This document shows, piece after piece, positions 52,614-62,560 of a stretch of DNA of 64,000 nucleotides. The notes below the pieces were generated by a model. It did not search any database and had not been told where the DNA came from. It saw only the letters and a program-made list of their open reading frames with translations. The stretch is from CBDCKN01 sp965219035 (GTDB taxonomy: Bacteria; Gemmatimonadota; Gemmatimonadetes; Longimicrobiales; Gaopeijiaceae). A program made the translations under genes and the position numbers. The stretch covers positions 1,054,001 through 1,118,000 of the forward strand of contig CBDCMR010000003.1 of NCBI GenBank assembly GCA_965219035.1, read 5' to 3'. The first letter of the stretch is position 1. Each line of letters starts with the position of its first letter.

Positions 52614-55291
52614 TCCAGGTCAATCCTCTGAGCACCGTGCTCCGCCAACTCGTCGGCCCACGGTGCGTGACAGGTCATGACGAACACCTGACGGGTCCGT
52701 GAGAGCTCGTGCAGGAGCTCGAAGCCCCGGGCGCGCCGGGAACCGTCCCAGTTCACGAAGGTCTCGTCGACGAAGGCGGGGAGACGCTCTCTACCTTCGT
52801 CCAGATGACTCATGACCGCTAACCGGATCGCCAGGTAGAGCTGTTGCTGGGCTCCCGTGGACAGGCTTGACGCCTCCACGGCCCCGCCGGCCTCGGGCCC
52901 ACGCACGTAGAAGTCCCCGCTCTCCCCCACGGTGATGCGATCGTAGCTGCCGCTCGTGATGGTCTTCAGGTACTCCGAGGCCTTACGCACAACGTCGGGC
53001 TGGTGCTCCTCGCGGAATCGGCGATCGGCTTCCCGGATGAGGTGCGCCAACAGGAGCTTCCGGTCGTGCTCGGCCTTTAAGTGGGCGAGCTCGGCTTCGA
53101 AGGCCTCCATCTCGCCGTCGATCTGATCGGCCGTGATCTGCTCCTCGGCACGGCCGCATTCGTGCTCGAGCTCCTTCACACGCCCGGTGAGCTCCTCGAT
53201 CCGGTCCGACTGCTCCTCGAGGACGATCCGTGCAACCGCCAGCTCGTCGTCTCCTATGGGACGCCCGTCGGAGTTTCCGAGCTCGTCCAGATCGGGGTGG
53301 AAGCGCGTCAAGTCCTCGCGGATCTGCTCCGCACGCACGCGGGCTCGCCGTCTCTGCTCCACCGCCTCCAATCCGGCGGCCACATCGCCGCCGCCCAGCC
53401 ATCGGAGGGCCTCTTCGAGGGAGCGCAGCTCGGCAGTGTGCGCGTCCAGCTCGCTCCGGAGGTCGTCTTGGGCTCGGTCCAGGCTCTCGAGCTCTCGGTG
53501 GGCGGACTTGGACGCCTCCTCCGCCCTCTCCGCTTCCCGCATCTTGCTCTCCAGCACGTGAACTGCCACCGAGTCGTCCAGGGGAAGATCGATCTCGAGC
53601 TCCCGGCCGGCCGTCGCGATGCGCTCGTGCGCCCGGTCGAAGGCCTCCCTAGAGCGCTCGGCCTCGACGGTCCGGGCATCCAACTCGTCCCACAGCTCCT
53701 GGAGCCGCGCGACGGTGACGCTTAGCTCGGGCCCGGCCTCCTCGACAACGTCGTCACGGATCGGCAGATCAGCGAGGAGCTTGCGAAGCTCCCGGACGGC
53801 CGACTCCACGCCCTCGGCATCATCGGCCACGCCCTGGGAGGCGGCGCCATCTCCCACGGTAGCGAAGTCGGAGGGTCCGCCTCTCTCACCCCGTTCGAAC
53901 GCCTCGCGCATGGTCCACCAGCGAGTGAGGAACATTGCAGAGACCAGGGCCAGGACTGCACCGATGACCCGCGGCCAGGCCTCCTCGCCCCCGGGAAGCA
54001 ACAGAGCCGCGGCCGCCAGGCCGGACGCGGCTCCGACCACCAGCGTACGGGCGGAGGGCCTCGGAGCGGCCTGGCGCAGCGTGGAGCGTACCTCGTGCTC
54101 ACGCTGCCGGTCCCGGGCCCTAGCCGTGTCTCTGACCCGGTCGTGGAGCTCCCTGGGCACGATGCGCCTGAGGACCTTCTGCTCGCTTTCGGTAAGATCT
54201 CGCGCGAAGAGCTCGTTGAGCGAGGAGTCGGCGCGACGGCGACGGTCCTGGATCTCGCGCTCGAGGGCATCGAGACGAGTACTAGCAGGCTTTAGGCCGG
54301 CCACCTCGACCACCAGATCTTCGATGTCCGCTCGAGCCCCGAGCATGCGCTCCTCGGCCGATCCGAAGCGGGCGGCTCGGTCCCGGGGCGCGTCGGCCTC
54401 CTCACATGCGCGTTCGAGACGGCTCTGGAGCTTGGCCACTTCGGCTACGAGGCGGGCGTGGGTGCCGACGGGGTCCGGGGGAATCGCGTCGAGCTCCTGG
54501 GTCGGGCCCGCCTCAACGTCGAGCTCTGTCGCACGGTCGAGGAGCTTTCTCACAGGGAGGAGCGTGGTGGTGCGCTCGATCAGGAGTCGTTGCTGCTCGC
54601 GCAAGAGCTTGGCCTCCTTCAGCTTCTCCCGTGTCCGCTGCAGCTTCTTCATTGACCCTCTCAGAAGTCGATCCGTGTCCAGTGCTTGGCGCCGTCGCGT
54701 GGACGCGCGGTGGATCCGGTCTCGCAGCTCACGGATGTCCTGCTTGCCCCGACGGTCGGGCCGCCAAAGACCCCGGGCCTCGACCTCGAGAACCTCAGCT
54801 GCCGAGCGGGCCGGTACCAGGTCCCGGGCCCCCATGGCGCCGATGAGCCGGTCCTGGATCTCCGACCAGGCCTCCGACTCCAGGGTGGCCACCTCGGCCA
54901 GGGTCAGGGCGAACACCTGATGGAAGACCTCGCGCGTGACGTGGGTCGCACAGGACAGGGTCTGGTTTCGCAGGGGCTCCTCATGATCACCTCGGGTGAG
55001 GTGACCGGTGGGGGACGCCAGGAGACGCCTGCGGACGCTCCACAGCTCATCGCCGTCCCGGCGGAGGTCGGCCTCCACGTCCAGGTCACGGCCGCTCCAC
55101 GGCGCATATGGATGCTGATCCCGGGAGGTGGGATAGAGCCCGTAGATGACCGAGCCGAGCATGTGGAAGAAGGTGGTCTTGCCGGACTCGTTCGGTCCCA
55201 CGACCACCGTGAGGCTCGCGAGCGGCTCTTCGCCCGTGTCGAACTCTTCCAGGCGGCCGAACGCCCGGGCGCGTATGTGCTCGAACCTCAT
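52610..55291 (-). CDS. yhaN: YhaN-like (AAA_27) SbcC-type coiled-coil ATPase with membrane hairpin
   Basis: 893 residues. N-terminal MRFEHIRARAFGRLEEFDTG then Walker A VVVGPNESGKTTFFHMLGS; long coiled coils; two adjacent hydrophobic helices near residues 400-440 (TLVVGAASGLAAAALLLP and VIGAVLALVSAMFLTRWW); then the signature SLSTGAQQQLYLAIRLAVMS and Walker B LPAFVDETFVNWD. No zinc hook. This matches the YhaN branch of Rad50/SbcC proteins. All ATPase motifs are intact. ATGA overlap with yhaO upstream. It would work with YhaO in DNA end processing near the membrane. Confidence 0.9.
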   Translation of the reverse strand: MRFEHIRARAFGRLEEFDTGEEPLASLTVVVGPNESGKTTFFHMLGSVIYGLYPTSRDQHPYAPWSGRDLDVEADLRRDGDELWSVRRRLLASPTGHLTRGDHEEPLRNQTLSCATHVTREVFHQVFALTLAEVATLESEAWSEIQDRLIGAMGARDLVPARSAAEVLEVEARGLWRPDRRGKQDIRELRDRIHRASTRRRQALDTDRLLRGSMKKLQRTREKLKEAKLLREQQRLLIERTTTLLPVRKLLDRATELDVEAGPTQELDAIPPDPVGTHARLVAEVAKLQSRLERACEEADAPRDRAARFGSAEERMLGARADIEDLVVEVAGLKPASTRLDALEREIQDRRRRADSSLNELFARDLTESEQKVLRRIVPRELHDRVRDTARARDRQREHEVRSTLRQAAPRPSARTLVVGAASGLAAAALLLPGGEEAWPRVIGAVLALVSAMFLTRWWTMREAFERGERGGPSDFATVGDGAASQGVADDAEGVESAVRELRKLLADLPIRDDVVEEAGPELSVTVARLQELWDELDARTVEAERSREAFDRAHERIATAGRELEIDLPLDDSVAVHVLESKMREAERAEEASKSAHRELESLDRAQDDLRSELDAHTAELRSLEEALRWLGGGDVAAGLEAVEQRRRARVRAEQIREDLTRFHPDLDELGNSDGRPIGDDELAVARIVLEEQSDRIEELTGRVKELEHECGRAEEQITADQIDGEMEAFEAELAHLKAEHDRKLLLAHLIREADRRFREEHQPDVVRKASEYLKTITSGSYDRITVGESGDFYVRGPEAGGAVEASSLSTGAQQQLYLAIRLAVMSHLDEGRERLPAFVDETFVNWDGSRRARGFELLHELSRTRQVFVMTCHAPWADELAEHGAQRIDLE

Positions 55292-56529
55292 CTCTGCTCG
55301 ACGACGCTCTTTAGCATACGTGACAGGATCTCCTCTTCGCCTACATGCAGGAGCTTCCTGACGTACTCGTCCAGGTGATCCGGCTCGTCGAGGCCGATGA
55401 GCCGATCGCTGGGAAGATCGGTCAAGGTGGTCTCGCCGGATCGGAGCGCGGCCACCAGTCGTAGGGCTTGGCCGAGCACGTCCTCTCGGTCCGCGTGATC
55501 CTCGGCCCGGATCTCCGGATGGACGCTGCCGATCTGGAGAGTCAGGTCCAGCACGCCGAGTCGATCAGCCAGCTCCTCCCGCAGGTGCTCCTGGTCGTCC
55601 TCCCGCGAGAGCTCCCTCCACAGCGGCGTGGCCCCGCTGAGGCGGACGCGTGCGATCCACCCCGATACGCCCGTGCCGTCCGCCACCTCGTCCCACCGCG
55701 AAGCAACGGTGCGGACGAGGGCGTCGAGCGTGTCGGCGTCGGTGGGATGCTGAACCTCCACGTCCTCCCACCGGATGGGAGCCATCTCCTTGAATTCCAC
55801 GCGTGGGGGCGCTCCCGGGGAGAGCTCCACGAGAAGGCACCCCTTGGCACCCCGCTCGCCGTGCGTGCGTCCCTGGAGATTCCCGGGGTAGTGGATGCCC
55901 GGGTGCTCGCAGAGGCAGGAGCGCTTGTGGACATGGCCCAGCGCCCAGTAGTCGAAGCCCGAGCTGCTCAGGGTCTCGAGGTGCGATGGGGCGTACCGCT
56001 GATGATCCGCGGATCCTGGGGAGTCGACTACCTGGGAGTGGAGGACCGCCACCTCCAAGAGGCGTCCGTCGGGGGTCGGGAAGGCCTCCGACAAATCCGC
56101 CGTCTCGAAGGAGGTCTCATGCCCGGCGGCGGTCACCATGCCCAGGGTCTCCCCGTCGCAGCTCTCCACTGCGATGCGCACGGGGTCGCGGTCCCGCGCG
56201 ACGGTGACGTTCCCGGGCCACGCCAGATCCGCGGATCGTTGCCCTTCACGCCCGGGATCATGGTTTCCTGTGGCGTACACTACGGGGATGCCCGCCTGCT
56301 CGAGGCGGTGGAGCTGCTCCAGGAGGAAGCGCTCGGTCTGGAAAGAAAGCCGTCCGTCGTCGAAAAGATCACCGGCCAAGAGGACGGCGTCCACCCGCTC
56401 ATCGAGTGCCAGATCCACGAGCCGTCGAAATGCGATGCGCGACGCTTCTCGCAGACGCGTACGGACCGTGTCCGAGCGGCTCGAGAATGCGGTGTCGAGG
56501 TGTACGTCGGCGGCGTGAATGAAGCGCAT
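55288..56529 (-). CDS. yhaO: YhaO-like Mre11/SbcD exonuclease
   Basis: 413 residues. All five phosphoesterase motifs are intact: FIHAADVHLD, LLAGDLFDDG, ATGNHDPG, AVLHSQV and YWALGHVHKRS. The C-terminal capping half (PIRWEDVEVQHPTDADTLDA onward) is typical of YhaO. ATG 56529 is preferred over the TTG before it. First gene of an operon with the yhaN-like and hydrolase genes; 4-base overlaps. It is the intact counterpart of the eroded protein at 16794. Confidence 0.92.
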   Translation of the reverse strand: MRFIHAADVHLDTAFSSRSDTVRTRLREASRIAFRRLVDLALDERVDAVLLAGDLFDDGRLSFQTERFLLEQLHRLEQAGIPVVYATGNHDPGREGQRSADLAWPGNVTVARDRDPVRIAVESCDGETLGMVTAAGHETSFETADLSEAFPTPDGRLLEVAVLHSQVVDSPGSADHQRYAPSHLETLSSSGFDYWALGHVHKRSCLCEHPGIHYPGNLQGRTHGERGAKGCLLVELSPGAPPRVEFKEMAPIRWEDVEVQHPTDADTLDALVRTVASRWDEVADGTGVSGWIARVRLSGATPLWRELSREDDQEHLREELADRLGVLDLTLQIGSVHPEIRAEDHADREDVLGQALRLVAALRSGETTLTDLPSDRLIGLDEPDHLDEYVRKLLHVGEEEILSRMLKSVVEQR

Positions 56530-56725
56530 CAATTGCCTGGGATCGTCAACGCGTGGGCCGGCGTTCCAAAGCTAGACGCAGCCGGTGGGCGGGGGCCAGG
56601 GCTGAAAGGGCGATCCTCGTCTGCTCCAGCATCCGGTTACGTTTCTTACCTTCCGCCCCATGACAGCCGATATGCGGTGTGAGGAGCAACGCACTTCTTG
56701 AAGGGAGCAACGGCCGTTTCTATCT

Positions 56726-59700
56726 TTGACGATCACAGACAGAGACTCATCCCCGACCCCTGACCGTCGCGACGCCAACGCGCTACAGGCTCTCTCTGAC
56801 ATACCCATGAGCGACCCTTCCGAAGCAACTGTCCGCCGAATCCGGCAGGACTCGCCGACCATCGATGCCGTATGCCGGCAGCTCGAGCGACAGATCTCCC
56901 CGGACGAGGCAGATCTCGCCATCTCGTTCGCCGAGATCTTCTTCTCCAAAGCGACCGAGGAGTTTCTGCAGGAGCGTAGCCCCGACGCTTTGGCTCGCAT
57001 GGCCCTTGGCGCCTGGCGCTTTCTCCAGCGCGCCCGTCCGGACCGGGTCAACGCGGACGTGTTCAATCCGGACGTCGACAACGAGGGGTGGTACGCACCG
57101 GTAACGGTTCTCCGGACGAACATCTCGGAGCGCCCGTTCATCGTGGACTCCCTGCGGGAGTTCCTGCACACGCAGGACCTCTTCATCGGGCATCTTATCT
57201 ATCCCGTGATCTACGTGGAGCGGGGGGAAGACGGCGAGATCACCGCGGTGCGTCCCTCCCGGGAGGGGGAGACCAAGGAGTCCCTGGTGCACTGCGAGGT
57301 GACCCGAGTGGCGGACCCGGAGCTCCAGGACTTCCTCTGCAACGAGGCCAGCCGGCGCCTTCAGGACGTGGTGCGGGTCACGGACGACTTTCATCCCATG
57401 ATCGACGCCGTGAACGCGACGGTGGCCGAGCTCGCGGAGAGTATGCAAGAGTTCGACGACATCAGCGAGGAGCTCGGGGAGATCCAGTCGTTTCTCCGTT
57501 GGGTTCGGGACGGGGGGTTCGTTTTCCTCGGATACCGGGGCTACCAACTGGTCGACATTGAGGGCGGCAAGGCCATCGTCGTCGAGCCGGGCTCGGGGCT
57601 GGGCATGATGCGGAACGAGGCCGAGTCGTCCTATGCGGAGCCGGTTCTCCTGAGCGACCTCGACCCCGAGCTCAGGGACCTGGTGGAGGGCGGGCCACAC
57701 CTGATCATCAGCAAGACCAAGGCTCTTTCAACCGTGCACCGTCTCGCCCGGATGGACTATATCGGGGTCAAGAAGCTCTCGCGTGATGGGGAGGTCGTGG
57801 GCGAGCACCGCTTCATCGGCCTGTTCACCTCGAAGGCCTACGCGGAGGAGGCCGAGAAGATCCCCATCCTACGCCGCAAGCTTCAGCTGATCCTCGAGAA
57901 CGCCGGCGCCACCGAAGGATCGCACGACTACAAGGAGATCAAGACGATCTTCAGCTCCATGCCGAAGGAGGAGCTGTTCGTCTCTTCGGTAGAGCAGATC
58001 GGCGCCGACGTCCAGATCGTCCTGACGTCGTACCACGTCGCCGACGTCCACGTCACGCTGCGGAAAGACCCCCTGCGCCGGGGGTTCTCGGTCATGGTGA
58101 TCATCCCGAAGGAGAGGTTTTCGGGGGAGGTCCGGCGCGCCATCGAGGAAGCTCTGGTTCGGCGCTTCCAGGCCGAGGTCCTGAACTACCATCTGGCGCT
58201 GGGGGAGGGGGACCAGGCCCGGCTGCACTTCCACATGGCAGCTCCCGGTGACAAGATCCTGGGACTCGAGGGCCGCGACCTTGAGAACCTGGTCCGGGAG
58301 CTCATCCGGTCTTGGTCGGATCGGGTCCAAGGGGGCCTCGAGAAGGTGCGTCCTCCCGACGAGGCTCGGCGCCTGGCGCGCCGGTACGGCGAGGGATTCA
58401 GCCCCGAATACCGGGCGGCCACAGAGCCGGCGGTGGCGGTGCAGGACATCCTCGAGCTGGAAGCCATGCTGGCGGACGATCGCATGGTGTCGATCTCGCT
58501 GGCCACGGGCGGCCCCGAAGACGAGGAGGGGGCCACGACCGAGCTGAAGCTCTACCTCTTAGAGGATAGGCTGATCCTCTCGGACTTCATGCCCATCCTG
58601 GAGAATTCGGGTCTTCGGGTCATCGCGGTGGTGCCCTACGAGATCAAGGGACAGGGCGTGCCCGATGCCATCATCTACTCGTTCTCGGTTCAGGACTCCG
58701 CGGGACGGCCGCTGGAGGCCGACGATCAGGGGACGCTCCTCGCCGAGGCCATTTTGGCCGTCCGCGTCGGCGATGCGACCAACGACTCCCTGAACGCCCT
58801 CGTCGTGCTGGCTGGCCTCTCCTGGAGAGAGGCCGACGTCTTGAGGTCGTACGCGGCGTACGCATTCCAGCTGGGAGCGGTTCCCAGCAGGCAGTCGCTG
58901 CCCTCGGCTCTCGTGAGTTACCCCAACATCGCCCGGGTCCTTTTCGACATCTTCGTGGCCAAGTTCGATCCCGAGGGCCCGGCGACCCTCAAGGACCGCG
59001 AGGCCCTCGTGGGGGATCTGCGAGCCCTACTCACTCACCTCATGACCTCGGTGACGCTTCTGGCCGACGACCGCGTGCTACGCAGGATGGTGGCGCTTCT
59101 CGACGCGACGGTGCGCACCAACTACTTCCGGAACGGGGGCAGATCGCCGACCCGGCGCTCCGGGGGCGTGCCCTACATCTCGTTGAAGGTGTCGGCCAGG
59201 GCCCTACGTGACGTGGCCCGTACTCGGCTCCTCTACGAGGTGTGGGTGCGGTCCTCCCGGATGGAGGGTGTCCACCTCCGAGGGGCCCGAGTCGCCCGTG
59301 GAGGGATCCGCTACAGCGACCGGCCCGACGATTTCCGCACCGAGATCCTTGGGCTCGTGAACACCCAGATGGTCAAGAACGCGGTCATCGTGCCGGCTGG
59401 CTCGAAGGGTGGGTACATCACTCTTCGGAAGATCGCCGACCGCGATGAGATGGCCGAGGAGGCACGGGTTCAGTACGAGACACTCATGCGGGGGCTCCTG
59501 GACCTTACGGACAATCTGGACCACGAGGGTGCCATCGTTCGGCCGGAGCACGTGGTGTGCTGGGACAAGGCCGACCCCTACCTGGTCGTCGCTGCCGACA
59601 AGGGGACGGCCAAGTACTCGGACGTGGCCAACGGTGTCGCCGCCGAGTACGACTTCTGGCTGGGCGACGCCTTCGCCTCCGGAGGATCGCAGGGCTACGA

Positions 59701-61696
59701 CCACAGGGTGGTTGGCATCACGGCCGGGGGTGCATGGGAGTGCGTGAAGCGGCACTTCCGGGAGGAGGGGAAGGACATCCAGTCGGAGCCGTTCACCGTG
59801 ATGGGCATCGGGGACATGAGCGGCGACGTCTTCGGTAACGGCATGCTCCTATCCACCCAGATCAAGCTCATCGCGGCCTTCGACCACCGCCATGTCTTCA
59901 TCGATCCCGATCCGGATCCGGAGACCTCGTTCAAGGAGCGCCAGCGCCTCCTCGGGCTGGGACCCTCGAGCTGGGACGATTACGATCGGGACTGCCTGAG
60001 CGCGGGCGCCATGATCGTCCCCCGGGGTGCGAAAGAGGTCGATCTCACGTCCGAGGCCCGTAAGGCCCTGGGAGTGCCGGATGAAGTGGAGACCCTCGAC
60101 GGTGAGTCGCTGATCCGCGTGGTGCTCCAGGCTCCTGTGGAGCTGCTCTGGAATGGCGGGATCGGCACGTATGTGAAGGCTCCCTACGAGTCCCACGCCG
60201 ACGCCGGTGATCCCTCCAACGAAGCGGTCCGCGTCAGCTCCGACGAGCTCCGCTGCCGGGTCGTGGGCGAAGGCGGCAACCTGGGCTTCACACAGCGCGC
60301 CCGGATCGACTTCGCCCTCCGGGGTGGGCGGCTCAATACCGACGCGCTCGACAACTCGGGCGGCGTGGACCTCTCCGACCGGGAGGTGAACCTGAAGATC
60401 CTGTTCCGGCACCCGGTCCGCTCCGGTGCCATGGGCGAGGACGAGCGCAACCAGCTCCTCGAGGATCTCACCGACTCCGTGGCCCAGCTCGTTCTCACCG
60501 ACAACGAGGGCCAGAGTCTCGCCATCTCCCTCGACGAGGTACGGGCCAAGGACGGTCTGGACGACTTCAGGAACCTCATGTCCGCTCTGGAGAAGACCGG
60601 TGGGCTGGAGCGGGCCGCAGAGCATCTGCCCACGTGGGAGGTCTTGTTCGATCGGCTCGAAGAGCTGGGGAGCTCGTTGACCCGCCCGGAGCTGAGCGTG
60701 TTGCTCGCGTATGCCAAGATGGAGCTCATGGGGCGCCTGCTGAAAAGCAAGCTCCCGGACGATCCGGCTACGGAGGAATACCTACTGCACTACTTCCCCA
60801 AGGCCGCCCTCAAGGCCGCCGGCAAGGACAGCCTCGGGCTCCACCGGCTCCGCCGTGAGATTGTCGCCTGCCAGCTGACCAACGACCTGGTGGGCCTCAT
60901 GGGGGCGACATTCGTGAACCGGGTGGCACGGGACACGGGCCGTGAAGCCGCCGACGTCGCCCGGGCCTGGTTCGTGGCAGCGCGTCTGGCCGGGCACAAC
61001 CAACTGGTTCGACGGGTGAGCGGCACCGCTGCGGGGCTCTCGTCACAGGTGGCGTACCGTTGGCTGTTAGGGCTGTCGCGAGTCCTGGAGAGGACGACTC
61101 GTTGGCTTTTGGCCAACGTCGACACCGAGAGCCAGACGGCCACCCTCATCAATGAGAATCGAACGAAGCTCCAGAAGCTGCGTGAGGACTTCGGGGACTT
61201 CGTGGCGGGAGAGGATCGCATCGTGTTCGAGCGTCGCGTCGCCGAGATCGAGCGGCACGGCGCCGAGCCGGCCTTCGCCCGTAGCCTGATCACCCTCCGC
61301 TTCCTCGACCAGCTCTTGGAGATCCTGCGAGTGGCCCGGGAGACAGGCGCCGAAGCGCTGGTGGCCGGCCGGGCGTACTACAAGGTGTCCGAGCTGTTCC
61401 ATATTCCATGGCTCAGGCAGGCGATCTTTGGTTCGGCATCCGAGGACCGGTGGGAGCAGCGGGCCGCACAGGCACTGGCGGCCGACTTGAGCCGGGCGCA
61501 CTACTCCCTCGCGACGGTGGTGGTGGGGTCTGGGGATGGGAATGGCGCTCTCGGCACCGGCGCGGGTGAGTACGGACGCTTTCAGGAGCTCATGGAAGAA
61601 ATCCGCGCTGAGGAGTCCATGTCCGTGTCAGGCCTCTCGGTGGCCGTGCGGGAGATCGCCCTCATGGCCGAGCGTGCCAACGGATCGACCGAGTAG
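56726..61696 (+). CDS. gdhB: large NAD-dependent glutamate dehydrogenase
   Basis: 1656 residues, the roughly 180-kDa bacterial GDH class. An N-terminal ACT-like regulatory half (to about 750) is followed by the catalytic region ARGGIRYSDRPDDFRTEILG and QMVKNAVIVPAGSKGGYI (about 860-895), with catalytic Lys, and the NAD site VMGIGDMSGDVFGNGMLLS (about 1025). It deaminates glutamate to 2-oxoglutarate, feeding sucA. TTG 56726 is the longest start; ATG 56807 is possible and homologue alignment would decide. Complete, no odd breaks. Confidence 0.93.
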   Translation: MTITDRDSSPTPDRRDANALQALSDIPMSDPSEATVRRIRQDSPTIDAVCRQLERQISPDEADLAISFAEIFFSKATEEFLQERSPDALARMALGAWRFLQRARPDRVNADVFNPDVDNEGWYAPVTVLRTNISERPFIVDSLREFLHTQDLFIGHLIYPVIYVERGEDGEITAVRPSREGETKESLVHCEVTRVADPELQDFLCNEASRRLQDVVRVTDDFHPMIDAVNATVAELAESMQEFDDISEELGEIQSFLRWVRDGGFVFLGYRGYQLVDIEGGKAIVVEPGSGLGMMRNEAESSYAEPVLLSDLDPELRDLVEGGPHLIISKTKALSTVHRLARMDYIGVKKLSRDGEVVGEHRFIGLFTSKAYAEEAEKIPILRRKLQLILENAGATEGSHDYKEIKTIFSSMPKEELFVSSVEQIGADVQIVLTSYHVADVHVTLRKDPLRRGFSVMVIIPKERFSGEVRRAIEEALVRRFQAEVLNYHLALGEGDQARLHFHMAAPGDKILGLEGRDLENLVRELIRSWSDRVQGGLEKVRPPDEARRLARRYGEGFSPEYRAATEPAVAVQDILELEAMLADDRMVSISLATGGPEDEEGATTELKLYLLEDRLILSDFMPILENSGLRVIAVVPYEIKGQGVPDAIIYSFSVQDSAGRPLEADDQGTLLAEAILAVRVGDATNDSLNALVVLAGLSWREADVLRSYAAYAFQLGAVPSRQSLPSALVSYPNIARVLFDIFVAKFDPEGPATLKDREALVGDLRALLTHLMTSVTLLADDRVLRRMVALLDATVRTNYFRNGGRSPTRRSGGVPYISLKVSARALRDVARTRLLYEVWVRSSRMEGVHLRGARVARGGIRYSDRPDDFRTEILGLVNTQMVKNAVIVPAGSKGGYITLRKIADRDEMAEEARVQYETLMRGLLDLTDNLDHEGAIVRPEHVVCWDKADPYLVVAADKGTAKYSDVANGVAAEYDFWLGDAFASGGSQGYDHRVVGITAGGAWECVKRHFREEGKDIQSEPFTVMGIGDMSGDVFGNGMLLSTQIKLIAAFDHRHVFIDPDPDPETSFKERQRLLGLGPSSWDDYDRDCLSAGAMIVPRGAKEVDLTSEARKALGVPDEVETLDGESLIRVVLQAPVELLWNGGIGTYVKAPYESHADAGDPSNEAVRVSSDELRCRVVGEGGNLGFTQRARIDFALRGGRLNTDALDNSGGVDLSDREVNLKILFRHPVRSGAMGEDERNQLLEDLTDSVAQLVLTDNEGQSLAISLDEVRAKDGLDDFRNLMSALEKTGGLERAAEHLPTWEVLFDRLEELGSSLTRPELSVLLAYAKMELMGRLLKSKLPDDPATEEYLLHYFPKAALKAAGKDSLGLHRLRREIVACQLTNDLVGLMGATFVNRVARDTGREAADVARAWFVAARLAGHNQLVRRVSGTAAGLSSQVAYRWLLGLSRVLERTTRWLLANVDTESQTATLINENRTKLQKLREDFGDFVAGEDRIVFERRVAEIERHGAEPAFARSLITLRFLDQLLEILRVARETGAEALVAGRAYYKVSELFHIPWLRQAIFGSASEDRWEQRAAQALAADLSRAHYSLATVVVGSGDGNGALGTGAGEYGRFQELMEEIRAEESMSVSGLSVAVREIALMAERANGSTE

Positions 61697-61786
61697 GGGC
61701 TGCGCTTCAGCTGTGTTTGCCGGGGGCGGGCCCGCCTCGATCGGCGAGCCAGCTCCACCTGTCGACTGAACCGCATCTGAGGCCCC

Positions 61787-62545
61787 CTACGAAATCAGCA
61801 GGGTGATCGTCAGGCTGGCCCCCTCGAGATCGTCGGCGACCACAGTGGGCAGATCCTGGACTCCGAGAACCAGTCGATACCCGGCCGCAAATCCGAGGTA
61901 AAGTCGTCCCACGGTGTGAACGCGCAGGTGGACCTCGGGCTCCAGGACCAGGAAGTTGTCCGCTCCGAGCTCGTTGCCCACGGACACCGCCCGCACCTCC
62001 GCATTTCCGGCGCCCAGTAGGAAGCGTCCGGCCAGCGAGACGGTGTGGTCGGTCCGAGACTCGTATCCGAATAACAGGCCTCCGTACCCCATGCGCAGGT
62101 CGGTACCCAGGTCGGAGCTGGACTCGACTGCGGGCACGGCCTTCAGCAAGCCTCCTCCGGCCGCCCCGATGGAAAAGTGTTGGGAGAAGTGGAGAGAGGC
62201 CTCGCCCCCCAGCATCGCCTCCGTTCCCCCCCTGATTCTCGCGCCGCGAAAGAAAGCGCCGATGGAGGCCCTGACGGCGTCCGTGGACGCGCCTTCGTCA
62301 GGGCCCTGAGCGTGAAGGCGGCCGGGTAGAGGTGACGCCAGCGCAAGAAGAAGCCCCCCCGCGACCAGAGGGTGTTCCAGACGGAATGCCTTGCGGGGTA
62401 TGGGGATCTCCTCGTTCCGCCCCGGGATCGAACGGTACTTGAATCGGTCGAAACAAGGTATACTTCCCGTCCTCCCACGGAACAGGGCACACCCGTCTGC
62501 CTCGTATCGCAGAAAATGATTGAAAAGTGGGCCATGCCGTAGCAA
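61787..62545 (-). CDS. hypothetical secreted beta-rich (outer-membrane barrel-like) protein
   Basis: The convincing part starts near 62400: a basic N-terminus, hydrophobic LVAGGLLLALASPLPGRLHA (signal peptide, A-Q-G cleavage), then about 180 residues of alternating strands rich in Gly and aromatic residues (GGEASLHFSQHFSIGAAGGG, YGGLLFGYESRTDHTVSLAG). No ATG, GTG or TTG lies just before the signal; the frame is open back to TTG 62545. A GAGGAG sits 6 bases before an in-frame ATA, so a non-standard start is conceivable. No family recognised. Confidence 0.6.
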   Translation of the reverse strand: MLRHGPLFNHFLRYEADGCALFRGRTGSIPCFDRFKYRSIPGRNEEIPIPRKAFRLEHPLVAGGLLLALASPLPGRLHAQGPDEGASTDAVRASIGAFFRGARIRGGTEAMLGGEASLHFSQHFSIGAAGGGLLKAVPAVESSSDLGTDLRMGYGGLLFGYESRTDHTVSLAGRFLLGAGNAEVRAVSVGNELGADNFLVLEPEVHLRVHTVGRLYLGFAAGYRLVLGVQDLPTVVADDLEGASLTITLLIS

Positions 62546-62560
62546 TGTTTAAATAACGCA

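Noticed and set aside
53619..54920. 433-codon + strand frame opposite yhaN
   Set aside because: Ser/Arg-rich translation, antisense to an intact ATPase.
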